This document shows, in pieces, positions 37,930-48,689 of a stretch of DNA of 64,000 bases; the first letter of the stretch is position 1; each line of letters begins with the position of its first letter. The notes under the pieces were generated by a model. It did no database searches. It saw only the letters and a program-made list of their open reading frames with translations, and was not told the DNA's origin. Origin of the DNA: Pycnopodia helianthoides (Eukaryota > Echinodermata > Asteroidea > Forcipulatida > Asteriidae); the NCBI GenBank assembly GCA_032158295.1, contig CM063244.1, forward strand, positions 9,008,055-9,072,054. Direction: 5' to 3'. The translations under genes and the position numbers were made by a program.

Positions 37930-40030
37930 CCAACCCATATTGGCTATTTCCCTTGAGGAGTTTGCCAGCAGGGTTAGCACATCAGGGGTGAAAGGTCAAC
38001 ACATTCTCATGGGAAGTTCATGGGAATTTCATGGGAAATTCGTCTGGTGTGAAAAGGGCTGTGGTTTCAGTTTGTCGTTTTGGCAAAAGAAACGACAGGT
38101 TAAAAATGACATTTCCAATCTCCATATTAACATATCACAGAGTGCGTTTATATACAAGTCTTGACCAGATTCAGTAAACGCCTCATTTGTCTGTTTCAAA
38201 ACTAATCATACAATTCCGAACATTATTGTCAAGCACAGTGCCCCCAAGAGGATGATCCCAATCTCATAATACAAATTATTCTATATACCTGTATTAAATT
38301 TCTGTCCTGACGTCAGGAGCTTGATACAGAGTCCTCTCTCCAAGTGGGGATGATGAAAGAGTAAATCTAGCTAGGCGGATTTTCCCTTCCCATTAAGATT
38401 AATTTCTCTCGAGACCGGAAAAAACCCGCAGATCAGACATAAAGTGATCGCGCGGTATTAATGACATTTCTGTCGATAATGCGTGTTTTTCATTTCTCCA
38501 TTTTGTTTGTTCAAAACAACCAAGCTAGCATTTTTGTTCATATGATAATGCACTGGCGATTAATACAAGCAGCAACCGTTGATATCTGTGCAGTTTTCAC
38601 GAAGATTGCTCGAAATGTTTTTTTTTCACCACAGATTGTATTGATGTCAATAATTATTTGGAAGGTGTTCGTTGTTACATTTCTTTCTGCCACATACCAA
38701 GTCTTCAAGCATTATTACGCTGCTTTATAACTACAGTGACGTCTTTGAACCAAACTTGGTTGACGATGTGATTTGTTTGTTTCCACGAAGTGACAGATGG
38801 TAGCCCTGTGTTCCTGGATGTGACACAACAAAGTTGTGCATGTTTTCATCGAAGTCACCGAATGGATCACGACCCACACAGAACAATACACTTCGAGAAA
38901 ACTCGAAAACAATTTTCGTTTTTTCGAAGTGACATTATTTGTTTATGTGGGGACTCAGAAGTTAAGCTTATATAGAGAGTGTTCCTTAATCTAGTTGCGG
39001 GAGCTTATTCACAAATCCACCTGATTGAACTCATACAGCTTAAAGTAGTGCATGTTCATTGTTTTAATCAACACCTTATCACTACTGTTGCTTATTATTG
39101 TGTAATTGTTTATTATGTAATTATAGTGGGTTTACGTCATTAACCACATTAAGTTTCTTTTATGGATATAAAATTATCATTATTCTATTCAATCATCGCA
39201 CCTGGCGCATTGATATCTCAAGGGGCATGTAAAGTGGTCAGTCCACTATAGGCCATAGCGTGAACTTGAAAGGCACTTGGCCGTAGAAGTTCGAGGATGC
39301 CGGTTTACTTTAATTTATTTTAACGTGTTGAATCGGTGTATCTCCCTCCTTGATAAGGGAATTGTGCCAAGAATCTCGTTGAGTTGTTTATGTGCAGGGT
39401 GTCGGTGAGTACTAATTATTAGGTTAGCTTGAGACTTACTATTGATGAACAGACAGTTATTTAAGAGTAATGAAAACTATTTAAGTGAATGGTCGGAGTT
39501 TGGTAATTGCAGTAGTGTGTACTTTCTTTCAGTGTTGGCCTTAGGGGCGATGTGCCACTACTGATGTGCTAGTTTCGTTTCACTCACTACCTTGGTGTTG
39601 GGTGAGTTTTCAATCAAAGTTCTATGTTTCTAAATCAAATTGTTTGATTATTTTCATAACAGAATACTGTCTGAGTTTATTTCAAGTTATCCAAGTGTGA
39701 TTATAAAAAGCAATGTTTATGTTGTGAACCTTTCTTTCATTAGGGATTTTGATATTTGTATAAAGACACAAATACTATATGGAGATGGAGGAATAAAGAA
39801 TGAGAGCTCCTTTTATTGAATGATTGTGTCATCGGAGTTAATTGTCCCCTTGCCGATGGAGTAATCCGTCAACCCAGTGATGACTGCTACCCGTGATCAC
39901 TACCCAAGGGTTTCGCCCCTCGCGTGAATCCCTACATTTATAAGTACAAAAGTTAATAGTTGTTGTCCTAACCAAGTTACATATCCTTTGAGTTTCAGCT
40001 TTCTAACAATGTAAACAATTTTGATTTCTG
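37930..40030. other. Intergenic stretch, possibly with a solo LTR
   Basis: No coding region is convincing. A stretch from about 39115 (TGTAATTATAG) to 39950 (ending CCCTACA) has an AATAAA at 39792-39797 and TG..CA ends. That would fit a solo LTR, but no target-site duplication could be matched. Low confidence. Confidence 0.25.
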
Positions 40031-40049
40031 ACCATAATACTACAAAAAT

Positions 40050-40335
40050 TGCAATACTGGCAATGGTTCAGCAGAGAGCATTCAGAGGGACAGATTTGAA
40101 AGGGAAGCTGCTGAACAAAATTTCATCAAGAACCTGAACTGTATTGATCAAGGACTTAAGGGACCCTGGTTTCCTGTCCCACTGCCAGGAGTAGATGCTC
40201 TCCCGAGTCTAGTCACTGACTCCACCTTTTGTTATTGGATTCATTCACCCGTTACTTTCTTATATAACATGTACTTGGCTTGTCCCCTTCATTGTATACT
40301 GATGAAGTAGTTGTTGCTACGAAAGCTCATCCGTT
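40050..40335 (+). pseudogene. Penelope-like tail: GIY-YIG C-terminus and 3' motif
   Basis: In one frame from about 40062 the string QRDRFEREAAEQNFIKNLN fits the end of a Penelope GIY-YIG domain, where an R.RE....WI..L block closes the fold. The frame stays open to a TAG at 40312. Just there, CTGATGA begins a hairpin followed by GAAA (see 40302-40327). No RT remains. This is the third Penelope tail with the same order of parts in this window. Confidence 0.4.
40302..40327 (+). other. Hammerhead-like core in a Penelope tail
   Basis: CTGATGA, an A, a perfect 4-bp hairpin GTAG..CTAC and then GAAA, the order of a hammerhead catalytic core. Stem III and the cleavage site are not clear. It matches in layout the copies at 30075-30101 and 19472-19496. 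Confidence 0.35.
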
Positions 40336-41004
40336 TTTTTTCATGTAAATTAGTTAGTCTTTAAGTGCTACCACTATACCCTCCTTGATTTCTGACCGGG
40401 AATTCAATCCGGAACGGCTATTATAATCCAACGTCAATCCGCAATACCCCAAAAGGCGGTTTGACCCCCTTTGGGGTCTAATAATTATATCACCATGTGA
40501 AAACTGTTTCTATTTGACTAGATCATTTTCTTTTTTCATTAAAAATTTATTTTATCTTCCTATACACTCTGCAGAGATAATACACACACACACACACACA
40601 AAACCATTAATGATTTAGCACATGTGGTAACCATTGATTTACAATCCCTTTAAACGCATGATACACTCGTTTTTAGAAACATAAATATATTCCCATCTTC
40701 TAGTTTTCTAGTAAACACACCAGCATCCAACTGACATGAGCAACGTCTATAATTTGACAGCCGATTTCTCGTAAAAACAACAACATACCATTAAGCTTAT
40801 GATCTACAAAGGCTATTTGATTTCTCCACTTAAACCTATTTACAGACGGAAACTCTTTTGAAAAAAATACATGTAATTGCATTGTGATGGACAGTTTCGT
40901 TTAATAAAAGATCTCGTTGTTCGAAGAGTGACCTCCCCATTCAATTAAATTTAAAGCCCCCCAGTCAAGTCAACTTCGCTAGCAATATGCTTTGACAAAG
41001 AAAA

Positions 41005-41235
41005 TTGTTGATTTTACTTGACGTAGAAGAGTTGATATCAAACAATGGTATAATGATTGTCTCGTGCCATGGGGGATGGGGCGAAACCACCGTTCTACAG
41101 AACTGCCTTGAAAGGGAAGGCGGCAAGTGCGTAAAGAGTATTCCTTTAATTTATGCTAGAGCAGTGTTTAATTCCTCTTTGACCGTCATTTTGAATGATG
41201 ATGACAGCGTGAGTGCGTCTCGTGAAGACTATTGA
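41005..41235 (+). pseudogene. Degenerate P-loop NTPase fragment (STAND-like)
   Basis: A 76-residue frame holds IMIVSCHGGWGETTVLQNCL. This has the shape of a Walker A motif (GxxxxGKT/S) with Glu in place of the catalytic Lys. About 30 residues later comes SLTVILNDD, like a Walker B strand. Spacing and neighbouring residues recall the first part of nSTAND-type NTPases common in invertebrates. It has no flanking domains and ends at TGA, so it is read as a remnant. Confidence 0.3.
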
Positions 41236-41393
41236 ACAAGTAACAGTTGTGATTCGCACGGTACATGAGTATAATTATAGTGAAGTGCGCTGCATGGACG
41301 GGCTTACCTACTCGCGCTGCTTTTAATGTTATCGATAATTATGTGCAGCCGTAGCCCGACGTTACTGATCGAGGTCAACAGATAGCTTTGGGA

Positions 41394-42557
41394 ATGACAC
41401 CGTCGGACATGGAGGGGAAGCCAGGCACGATCTTCAGCATTGTTACTTGCTCCGTCATCATGCTGGTCGGTATACCCGGAAACTGCCTGATCGTACGGGT
41501 GTTCTGGTTGAAGAAACGCCAGACCAGCACCCGCGTCCTGATACTGAGTCTGGCGTGGGTAGATCTCGTCAGCTGCTTCTTGCTGGCGAACAGAATCGCG
41601 CTTTTCACGGCGTCTCTGGCGGGGGTGACACGCCCAGATGCCCTGGGATTCTTCGATTTCCTTCTTGTTACCGCAGTATCTACATCGGTCTCTCTTACTG
41701 CTGTCATCGCATTTGACCGTTACGACAGCGTGTGCCGCCTGAACAGGCGGCTTCTCAGTGAAAAGCGCGCCAAGGGTGCGTTTTTCTGCACGGTTGTCTA
41801 CAACGTGATATTAAACGTTCCCTACCTCGCATTCGTGTATGGTGCCAAGATAGACGCAGTAGTTATTTTAGCTTTTCAGATGCTATGCTACATCATCGCA
41901 CTTACTATGATAGTCATTTGTTACTCCAAGGTCTACTCGACCATCAGGAACCATGTTAGGGTCGGTACGTGGAGAACAAATTCTAGGGACCAAGTAAGAC
42001 CGCCCGTTGACAAACAACGCAGCAATGCCTTGGAGTTGGAAAGGGGCGCTGCTTCGGTCACTGTGTCCGCGACTCCGGCCGGTTCCGATAGACTAGAAGC
42101 AGAAAGCATTCCCGAGTCAGTGCTGATGAAACGAGGACTCTCGGGGCCAAGTGCGAATACGGAGCTGATCGAGGCAATCAGCACAGCTGTGACTCGCCGG
42201 GACCCACGTCCCCGTGAAGGCCCTCCACCGACACGGAAAAACACGGAGCGGGAGAAGCCGAACCGCACCCCGTCACAGATACTGCGGCGGGGAGCTGCCG
42301 TTCAGAGCCGGACAACGCGGATGCTTCTCTTGACCAGCGTTGTGTTCTTAGCCCTGTGGCTACCGTACTGGATTTATGTCGCCCTTCTTTACGCACGCCG
42401 TCTCAGTGCGTGGTATGTCAGCGATGGACTGCTCGTTTTCTTCAAAAGCATGAACACTGTCTTGTACTTAAACAACGCCATTAACCCGTTTCTTTACGGA
42501 CTAGCGAACCAACGTTTCCGGCAGGACTGTAAAGATGAACTTAAGAAATGTCTGTAA
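41394..42557 (+). CDS. Rhodopsin-type (class A) orphan GPCR, intronless
   Basis: A single exon encodes 387 residues from the ATG at 41394; the reading frame is open a little further upstream but without ATG. Seven membrane segments are visible. GN in TM1 is at 29-30, and LAWVD in TM2 carries the conserved Asp57. DRY at 108-110 ends TM3. A long, charged third intracellular loop runs about 190-296. WLP is in TM6, and NPFLY in TM7 is followed by FR..CK. The usual Cys at the top of TM3 and in the second extracellular loop are both missing, so the conserved disulfide cannot form. AATAAA lies at 42574-42579. It is a paralogue of the gene at 59677: shared are TTRML.LTSVVFL, DRYD.VCR.NRR and N.A.NPF.YG.AN.RFR. 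The ligand is unknown. Intronless paralogues fit lineage-specific GPCR expansion. Confidence 0.85.
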   Translation: MTPSDMEGKPGTIFSIVTCSVIMLVGIPGNCLIVRVFWLKKRQTSTRVLILSLAWVDLVSCFLLANRIALFTASLAGVTRPDALGFFDFLLVTAVSTSVSLTAVIAFDRYDSVCRLNRRLLSEKRAKGAFFCTVVYNVILNVPYLAFVYGAKIDAVVILAFQMLCYIIALTMIVICYSKVYSTIRNHVRVGTWRTNSRDQVRPPVDKQRSNALELERGAASVTVSATPAGSDRLEAESIPESVLMKRGLSGPSANTELIEAISTAVTRRDPRPREGPPPTRKNTEREKPNRTPSQILRRGAAVQSRTTRMLLLTSVVFLALWLPYWIYVALLYARRLSAWYVSDGLLVFFKSMNTVLYLNNAINPFLYGLANQRFRQDCKDELKKCL

Positions 42558-42573
42558 GTTTCTATATTAATTA

Positions 42574-42579
42574 AATAAA
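42574..42579 (+). terminator. Polyadenylation signal AATAAA after GPCR 1
   Basis: A canonical hexamer 17 bases past the stop codon. It would give a very short 3' UTR. Confidence 0.4.
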
Positions 42580-43118
42580 TTAAAACCCTGCAGGGCACGA
42601 GCGTTTTCGAATATACACCAAACATACCAGTGACCCTCCTAACGATCATGTAACTAGCGCAATAATAAGCCCCCATTTTTCTCCCAATTATGCTCCATTA
42701 TTGTGCTCCTATAATGTGTATGTCACATTATATAGTCACCTGACACAATCGTGGCACCCATCACATCAGCAGAATCACCCTCTTTATGCAGTGGTATTAG
42801 CGCATAGCAAACTTTCCCAGGTCAATTGAAAGGGTGTACAAACTTTCCAAACCTACGTTAATAATTAACCAATGGTAGTTGAGGAGTATCTAGCAGAAGG
42901 TGAGGTTGGGTCATCTGGTTAATTAAAAAAGAAATCATGTATATTCATATTGAGTGGAGTTTTTCCCCATACGTGCCCCGCAGGGTTGTGAACATTTTGT
43001 AAGTTTTTCATCAGCAAAGGAATAATGTAGCAGTTTTTTTTCTTCTTTTAAGACGTGTCAAAAGTTTATTTTATTGTGTGCAGCTAAGATATTGAAATAT
43101 TCACTTATAAAACATGCC

Positions 43119-43464
43119 TTAAAGGTATTGTACACTTTTGGTAACAGCTCAAAATCAGTGTCCACATTTTGTGTGATTAAACATATGCATGAACAAACAA
43201 ACCTGTGAAAGTTTGAGCTCAATTGGTCATCGAGGTCACGAGAAAATAGTGAAAAGAGATCTTATGTGTTTTCTGTTTTTTTTTCAAATTATCGCGCGCG
43301 ATAATTACTATTGTTTTACTCGATTTCTCAGAAACGATAGCATTTTAGGCAGAAATATTTTAGGGAACCCTTTCTACCATTACTTACTTTAAATCATGTA
43401 AGTTATGTGTGAATCTGTGAACATTGTGTTTTTCGATCTTACCAATAGTGTACAGGGCCTTTAA
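43119..43464 (-). mobile_element. TTAA-flanked MITE, copy B
   Basis: Inverted relative to the copy at 34300-34640, with TTAA at both ends, the same terminal repeats and the same CGCGCG-centred palindrome near 43300. Confidence 0.75.
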
Positions 43465-43479
43465 CACAAAGCACATGTA

Positions 43480-43815
43480 CAACATTGGTAATTTTCAAAG
43501 ATTATAGTATCCGCACTTTATGTGACCCAACATAAACATGAAATAACAAAGCTGTGGAATGTTAAGCTCAATCGGTCTAAAAAAATAGTGAAAACCCCCA
43601 TTTGTTTAAACATCGGGGTTTGAACACGCGCGAAAAAAATTGATTGTTTTACTCATTTCCTAAAAACTATAGCGTTTCGAGAAAAAAACAACTTAAACAG
43701 AAGTTTTTGACTATGACCATCTTTATAATCTTTATACCATGTAAAGTTATGTGCAAATCTGTGAACATTTGTATTTTCAATCTTACCAATGTTGTACACC
43801 CCCTTTACATTAAAG
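43480..43815. mobile_element. Diverged TTAA-type MITE
   Basis: It follows the same internal order as copy B (caaagctgtgg..gctcaatcggtc..aatagtgaaaa, then acgcgcgaaaa, then ctgtgaacat and caatcttaccaat). It ends CCCCCTTTACATTAA but is much diverged. Confidence 0.45.
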
Positions 43816-44009
43816 GGGAGGTCTAAAGGTAAAATTCAGTTTTATGGTGCACTCATTTTTTAATAGATAAAGTTTTTATTGAAGTGGGGGGGGGGGTAAG
43901 TCTCTATAATCTCACAAAGCACTAAAAAATGTTCTACACCCCCACACACACATACGCTTGCCCCGCCTCCAACCCCCTCCCCTGCCCATCACCAACTCCC
44001 AGCCTACTC

Positions 44010-44226
44010 CAACAACCATGAAGCCTTTTTGAGCCAATTGAAAGCTCACAGTTCCATGCAACAAGGGTGTTTTTTTCTTGCATTAGTTTCTTGCATTATT
44101 TTCTAGCAACTTCAACGACCAATTGAGCCCAAATTTTTACAGGTCTGTGATTTTATGCACATGTTGGGATACACCAAGTGAGGATACTGGTCTTTGGCAA
44201 TCACCAAAAGTATATCCTGCCTTTAA
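44010..44226. mobile_element. Truncated TTAA-type MITE of a second subfamily
   Basis: It contains AACAAGGGTGTTTTTTTCTT, CTAGCAACTTCAACGACCAA, TTGAGCCC and a terminal CACCAAAAGTATATCCTGCC before CTTTAA at 44222-44226. I remember this 3' half as very common in sea-star DNA. The left end is missing. Confidence 0.5.
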
Positions 44227-44616
44227 AGGAACATTACAGAATTGGGTTTTGCTAACAAAACAGTTGCTGGCAGTGTAAGCACTTTATGTAATCCACCATA
44301 TACATAAACTGACAAACCTGTAGAAGTTTGAGATCGATCGGCCATCTGGGTCACGAGAAAATAGTGAAAAAACGATTACACATTTGCATGAAATCATATC
44401 GAATCAACAAATGAATAAAACGCTCACTGAGCGATAAACTCCAATCGGAAAATTAGTTTATTCATTTCTCATCAAATATGGCATTTCAGATAGAAATATT
44501 TCAAGGGATGTTTTCTACTATCATCATCATTAGACCGTGTAATTTTTATGTAAATCTTTGATCAAAAAGTATATTTTACAAGTTTGTTTCTTACCAATTC
44601 TGTAATGTTCCTTTAA
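44223..44616 (+). mobile_element. TTAA-flanked MITE, third subfamily, left member of inverted pair
   Basis: Ends TTAAAGGAACATTACAGAAT and its inverse CTGTAATGTTCCTTTAA, with TTAA at both sides and no ORF. It is highly similar, in reverse, to 44768-45161. Confidence 0.75.
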
Positions 44617-44767
44617 GACTAGTGGTCAGTATCCCCATAGTGATTTGTACGGTGACATCACACTTTGCTTAGCAATAAAGAGCGATTCGCAGTTAAGCTC
44701 AATCTTAGCTCTTTGTGAAGTCGAGCCCAGGACTAGACCTAAAATTTGTGACTTTTCAAAGTCTTGT

Positions 44768-45161
44768 TTAAGGGAACGTTACAGAATTGGTAAGAAAAAA
44801 ACTCGTAAAATATACTTTGTGATCACAGGTTTACACAAAACTTACACGGTCTAATGTGATGATTGTAGAAAACATCCCTTGAAATATTTCTGTCTGAAAT
44901 GCCATATTTGATGAGAAATGAATCAACTAATTTTCCGACTGGAGTTTATCGCTCAGTGAGCGTTTCATTCATTTGTTGAATCTATATGATTTCATGCAAA
45001 TGTGTAATCGGTTTTTCACTATTTTCTCGTGACACAGATGGCCGATCGATCTCAAACTTCTACAGGTTTGTCAATTTATGTATATGGTGGATGACATAAA
45101 GTGCTTACACTGCCAGCAACTGTTTTGTTAGCAAAAACCAATTCTGTAAAGGTTCCTTTAA
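44768..45161 (-). mobile_element. TTAA-flanked MITE, right member of inverted pair
   Basis: A reverse-oriented copy of 44223-44616 separated by 151 bases. The centre of each has GAGTTTATCGCTCAGTGAGC or its complement. Together they form a hairpin with arms of about 390 bases. Confidence 0.75.
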
Positions 45162-45344
45162 ATATTTGAATGCGCCCAATGTTGGGAGTAGAAATGAGAT
45201 CATTGAATGTTCAAGCCTATAAGTAAACTTTGAATCAGGGAGTGTAGATTAAGAGCTGGAAATTACTGTCACATTTGGATTTTAAAAAGTGGTTGATTTT
45301 CTACGAAATCCCACTCGTGCCACTGAAGTATGTATATAGAAAGT

Positions 45345-45625
45345 AACTAGTTATTACAAATTAATAATCCGTTATAACGAATTCATAAAGAACTATTTAA
45401 TTCGTAATAATGAAATATTGATTCGTAATAGCGAATTATTAATTCGTCATAACGAATTACCTAATTCGTAATTAAGAATTAATTATTTCGTTACAACGGG
45501 TTATCAATTCGTAATCGAATGATTAATTCTTAATAGCGAATTACTTAATTTCGTAATCACCAATTACTCATTTCAGTACAACGGATTATTAACTCCTAAT
45601 AACGAATTGATTTCCCGCTGATAAC
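45345..45625. repeat. Palindromic AATTCGTAATNACGAATT minisatellite
   Basis: About 14 degenerate units of roughly 18-20 bases, each itself an inverted repeat of AATTCGT and ACGAATT. No coding content. Confidence 0.75.
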
Positions 45626-46342
45626 GACTTCAGAGTGGCACGATTGGGCTTTTGTAATTTTCTAAGCTCGTACGTGGGCGTGACCTACAGAATACAACAG
45701 TGCGAATAATGATTGTAGTCGAAGTGACGAGGATCAAGTTTGAGATTACGTTCAATTATTTATAGTTGAGACAAAGAGGGAATCATACACAGAATTTGGA
45801 CACACATGTTGTGGGTAAAATTGGTTTGCAGTCAATATTATTGTAAATATTAATGAAATATGACTTGATCAGTTACTATAATTTGCTATACATCAAAATG
45901 TGTATAGTTGTTTGGGTTCAATTTGTTTATATTATTGCAGATCGAACCGCACATGCTAGTTGCATTGGTGTTGTGATACAAATACATTGACATCTGTTAT
46001 TTCGTTAATGAGTAATTCTCGTGCCCATTATTTTGACCACCCTCCGATGGCCTACAGGTCGGCAACCAATAGACCGAAAACACTTTTCCCTTAATATAAA
46101 CTCGTTCATGTTTTAGCAAAAACAGGTGAAACCCTTTAAGTTCTATCCTCAGACAGGCCTGATTGACACGGCCTATTAGGCAGTATGCCCCATGGACTCT
46201 GAGTCCCAATAAAACACAAAATGTTGCGTTTTCGTAGTGTAAAAACATAGTTTTAAATCAAAAAAAAAAATTATTATTATTATTATTTTTTTTAATTTTT
46301 TTTTTTGCCAAACTATCTCTTCAACGTCTGGAAAGGTTTATG

Positions 46343-46478
46343 AGGCCGTATCCGAAATGACGGCTACGGCTAGGGCTACAACTGTTGCTATGGGTGTTGC
46401 TAAGGACGTCCTATACTTCAACGCATGATGAAGCGGAAAGCCGTAGCCGTAGCTGTAGCCGCTAATTCGGACACGGCC
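46343..46478. mobile_element. Fold-back element with GCCGTAGCC-rich arms
   Basis: The left end GGCCGTATCCGAAATGACGG and the right end, inverted (GGCCGTGTCCGAATTAGCGG), enclose a 50-base centre. A second, partial copy is at 57252-57344. Confidence 0.6.
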
Positions 46479-46961
46479 TTAGCTTTGCAAAAAGTATGAA
46501 ATCAACATCGCAAGGAGGTATACACGTTTTCCAGCGTCACAGCACGCGGCTGTACGCTATTAAGGGCGTCCGACGAACAGGCATCGCATGGTGTGGGAGG
46601 TATGGCACGCTGCTTGGCTTTTAATGAAAAACATGACACTAATCTTGATTGATCTCCGCCGTATACACCTACCGTTTTTGCTAATTACGGATCCATCAAT
46701 TAATCACAGACCGAATCATACAAACAGTAAAAAGAAAAAATTAATAAGTGTAATCGGTTTTGGGCCATTTTTAGAGTAAGGTCGTTTCTCAGAATATGGT
46801 ACACATTGATAGTTTGCATAATTAAAAAGACGTGTGCGCTGGGCCCAATCCTAAAGCTGTTTACGGTCGTACTTTAACGAATGACTCATTGTACATGTAT
46901 ATACGCACGCCACACGCAGAGACTGTGCCCGATCACCATTTTGGGAGTCATTGGGGAGCAT

Positions 46962-47063
46962 TTTTTTCCCTGCAGCACACGGAGTCAACAGTTAAGGGAT
47001 AGGCTGTTCTTCCCTATCCCTTAACTGTTGACTCCGTAGCCGACGTGTGCTGCAGAAAAAAAT
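46962..47063. repeat. Long inverted repeat (hairpin), about 23-bp perfect core arms
   Basis: GGAGTCAACAGTTAAGGGAT at 46981-47000 (core extending to 47003) is inverted at about 47013-47035. Outer arms with CTGCAGCACAC and GTGTGCTGCAG extend the pairing across an 8-base asymmetric bulge. Confidence 0.85.
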
Positions 47064-47185
47064 TGCCAGCGGGGAGGATTCGTAGTTTCCAAACTGTCAT
47101 TTTTGATGATCACGTCTACGTAACAAAAAATACACGAAGTCGATGTTGATGTTAAGTTTGCACCGGAGATAAAGAATATATTATT

Positions 47186-47375
47186 CGGTTTTACCCTTTC
47201 ACCGATGTGCGTAAAGCACTGTATACTCAGTGCTTCCCAGAGTTCTGTGAAACAAATCCATAGCCATATTTTTTATTAATCCAAACTGAGTAATATGCCG
47301 AGGATTTTTTCCCCACAGAGCTCAGGGAAGTAGTGAGTATACAGTGCTTTACACACATCGGTGAAAGGGTAAAAA
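47186..47375. mobile_element. Fold-back MITE, about 60-bp TIRs
   Basis: The left arm starts CGGTTTTACCCTTTCACCGA and contains AAAGCACTGTATACTCAGTG. The right arm is its inverse, ending GGTGAAAGGGTAAAA. The TIRs cover most of the element. A related half-element at 56843-56983 carries a tRNA-like B-box. Confidence 0.7.
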
Positions 47376-48310
47376 ACAAATAATATTCGATGTTTATCGG
47401 GGCACCCTTTAAAATTATTTTCTAGGGGTCGCTTCTGGCTAATTGAAACTGTTGTTTGCGTTGTATTTATTCATAACCCATGTCCATCCGACTGGTCACA
47501 GTGACTGGTCCTGCCTAGCCATGAAGCATTATTTTATTGTTTCACTGCAAATAAACGTATCCCTACAAACTGTACACCGCATTCTCTTTAACGTGTGGTA
47601 TGTCGCCATGTTTCCCGTCTCACATCAGTAGTTAGGCCTTAGCATAGCGAGGGTACGAACAAAGACACTAACTTCTTGTTCATCTGCGGGTTTTCCAGGC
47701 CCGCGAGAACATTATTTTTGCACAAGGGGTGCTGGTTTTTTCAAAGACAATTGCCGTGCGCGGAGTGCAAAGCCATTACGGCGTGGGGTCTGTGGCCCGC
47801 TTAAGGGCCCCGGAAGCTTTTGGTTCCTAGATGCTCTCTCGTGCAATCTGAGCCTCTGTTTGGCGCTTAGTATCTCTTTTTTGGGCGGGATAATAAGTAA
47901 TGTGATTTGCAAAATGATTACCCCACAAAGATTATTTGTTCACGAGGCGAAGCTGGGTGACATGGAAAAGCCAGATTTCACTGAGTGAATAATATATTCG
48001 ACAATGCACGACGAACGGAACGCATTCACTGTTTTTTTTATTTAAACTCACACATAGATCCTTGTCATTAGAAATCTTTTCACAATAAACACAAAAAAGA
48101 CACGGAAACTCGTCGAACCCGCCCTCTGAAAATTCTGTATAATAAAAAATGAAAAAAAGAAAGAAAGACTTTCTATAAAAGCAACAATTGGAAAACTCCA
48201 TGTAGACATCAACCTTGTCCACCGTGACACCACCTTGCGCCTCGTTTGGGCAAACGGGCAGGGAATGGTTGTTTTGGAAACGACGCTGCGAAACGTCCTT
48301 TGTTACCGTA

Positions 48311-48449
48311 TGCCTTTTCCAAACTTCGGCTTGGGCTCCGGCTTCGGCTTGTGCTCCGTCATCAGTTTTGGAGCAGTGTACATCTGCACGGTTTTTCCAA
48401 CATCAAACGAAGCCAGAGCCGAAGCCCGAGCCGATGTTTGAAAAAAGCC
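48311..48449. mobile_element. Fold-back element with GGCTTCGGCTC-rich arms
   Basis: TTTTCCAAACTTCGGCTTGG at the left is inverted at the right as GAAGCCCGAGCCGATGTTTG plus AAAAA. A diverged relative is at 58747-58905. Confidence 0.6.
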
Positions 48450-48689
48450 CTTCAATGGACTCCTATATTAAACTTGGGCGCGCTGCCAAAATTGATGGCT
48501 CAATGGATGGGCAGTATAAAAAAACTTTATAAACCAACGCGCAAGTGCTGTTCGCTGCGCTGCCATTGCTGGGATAATTATGGGCGGCCATCGGGGCGAA
48601 AAAGATATAATCATAAATACAACAACAAAAGCAAACAAAACAAAATCATTCAACAAATTATACAAATTTAAAGAGTTTACACAAACCGT

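Noticed and set aside
39115..39950. Solo LTR
   Set aside because: TG..CA ends and an AATAAA are present, but no matching target duplication; kept only as a possibility in the intergenic note.
41375..42396. Overlapping ORFs around GPCR 1 on both strands
   Set aside because: Shadows of the GPCR frame; no family motifs.
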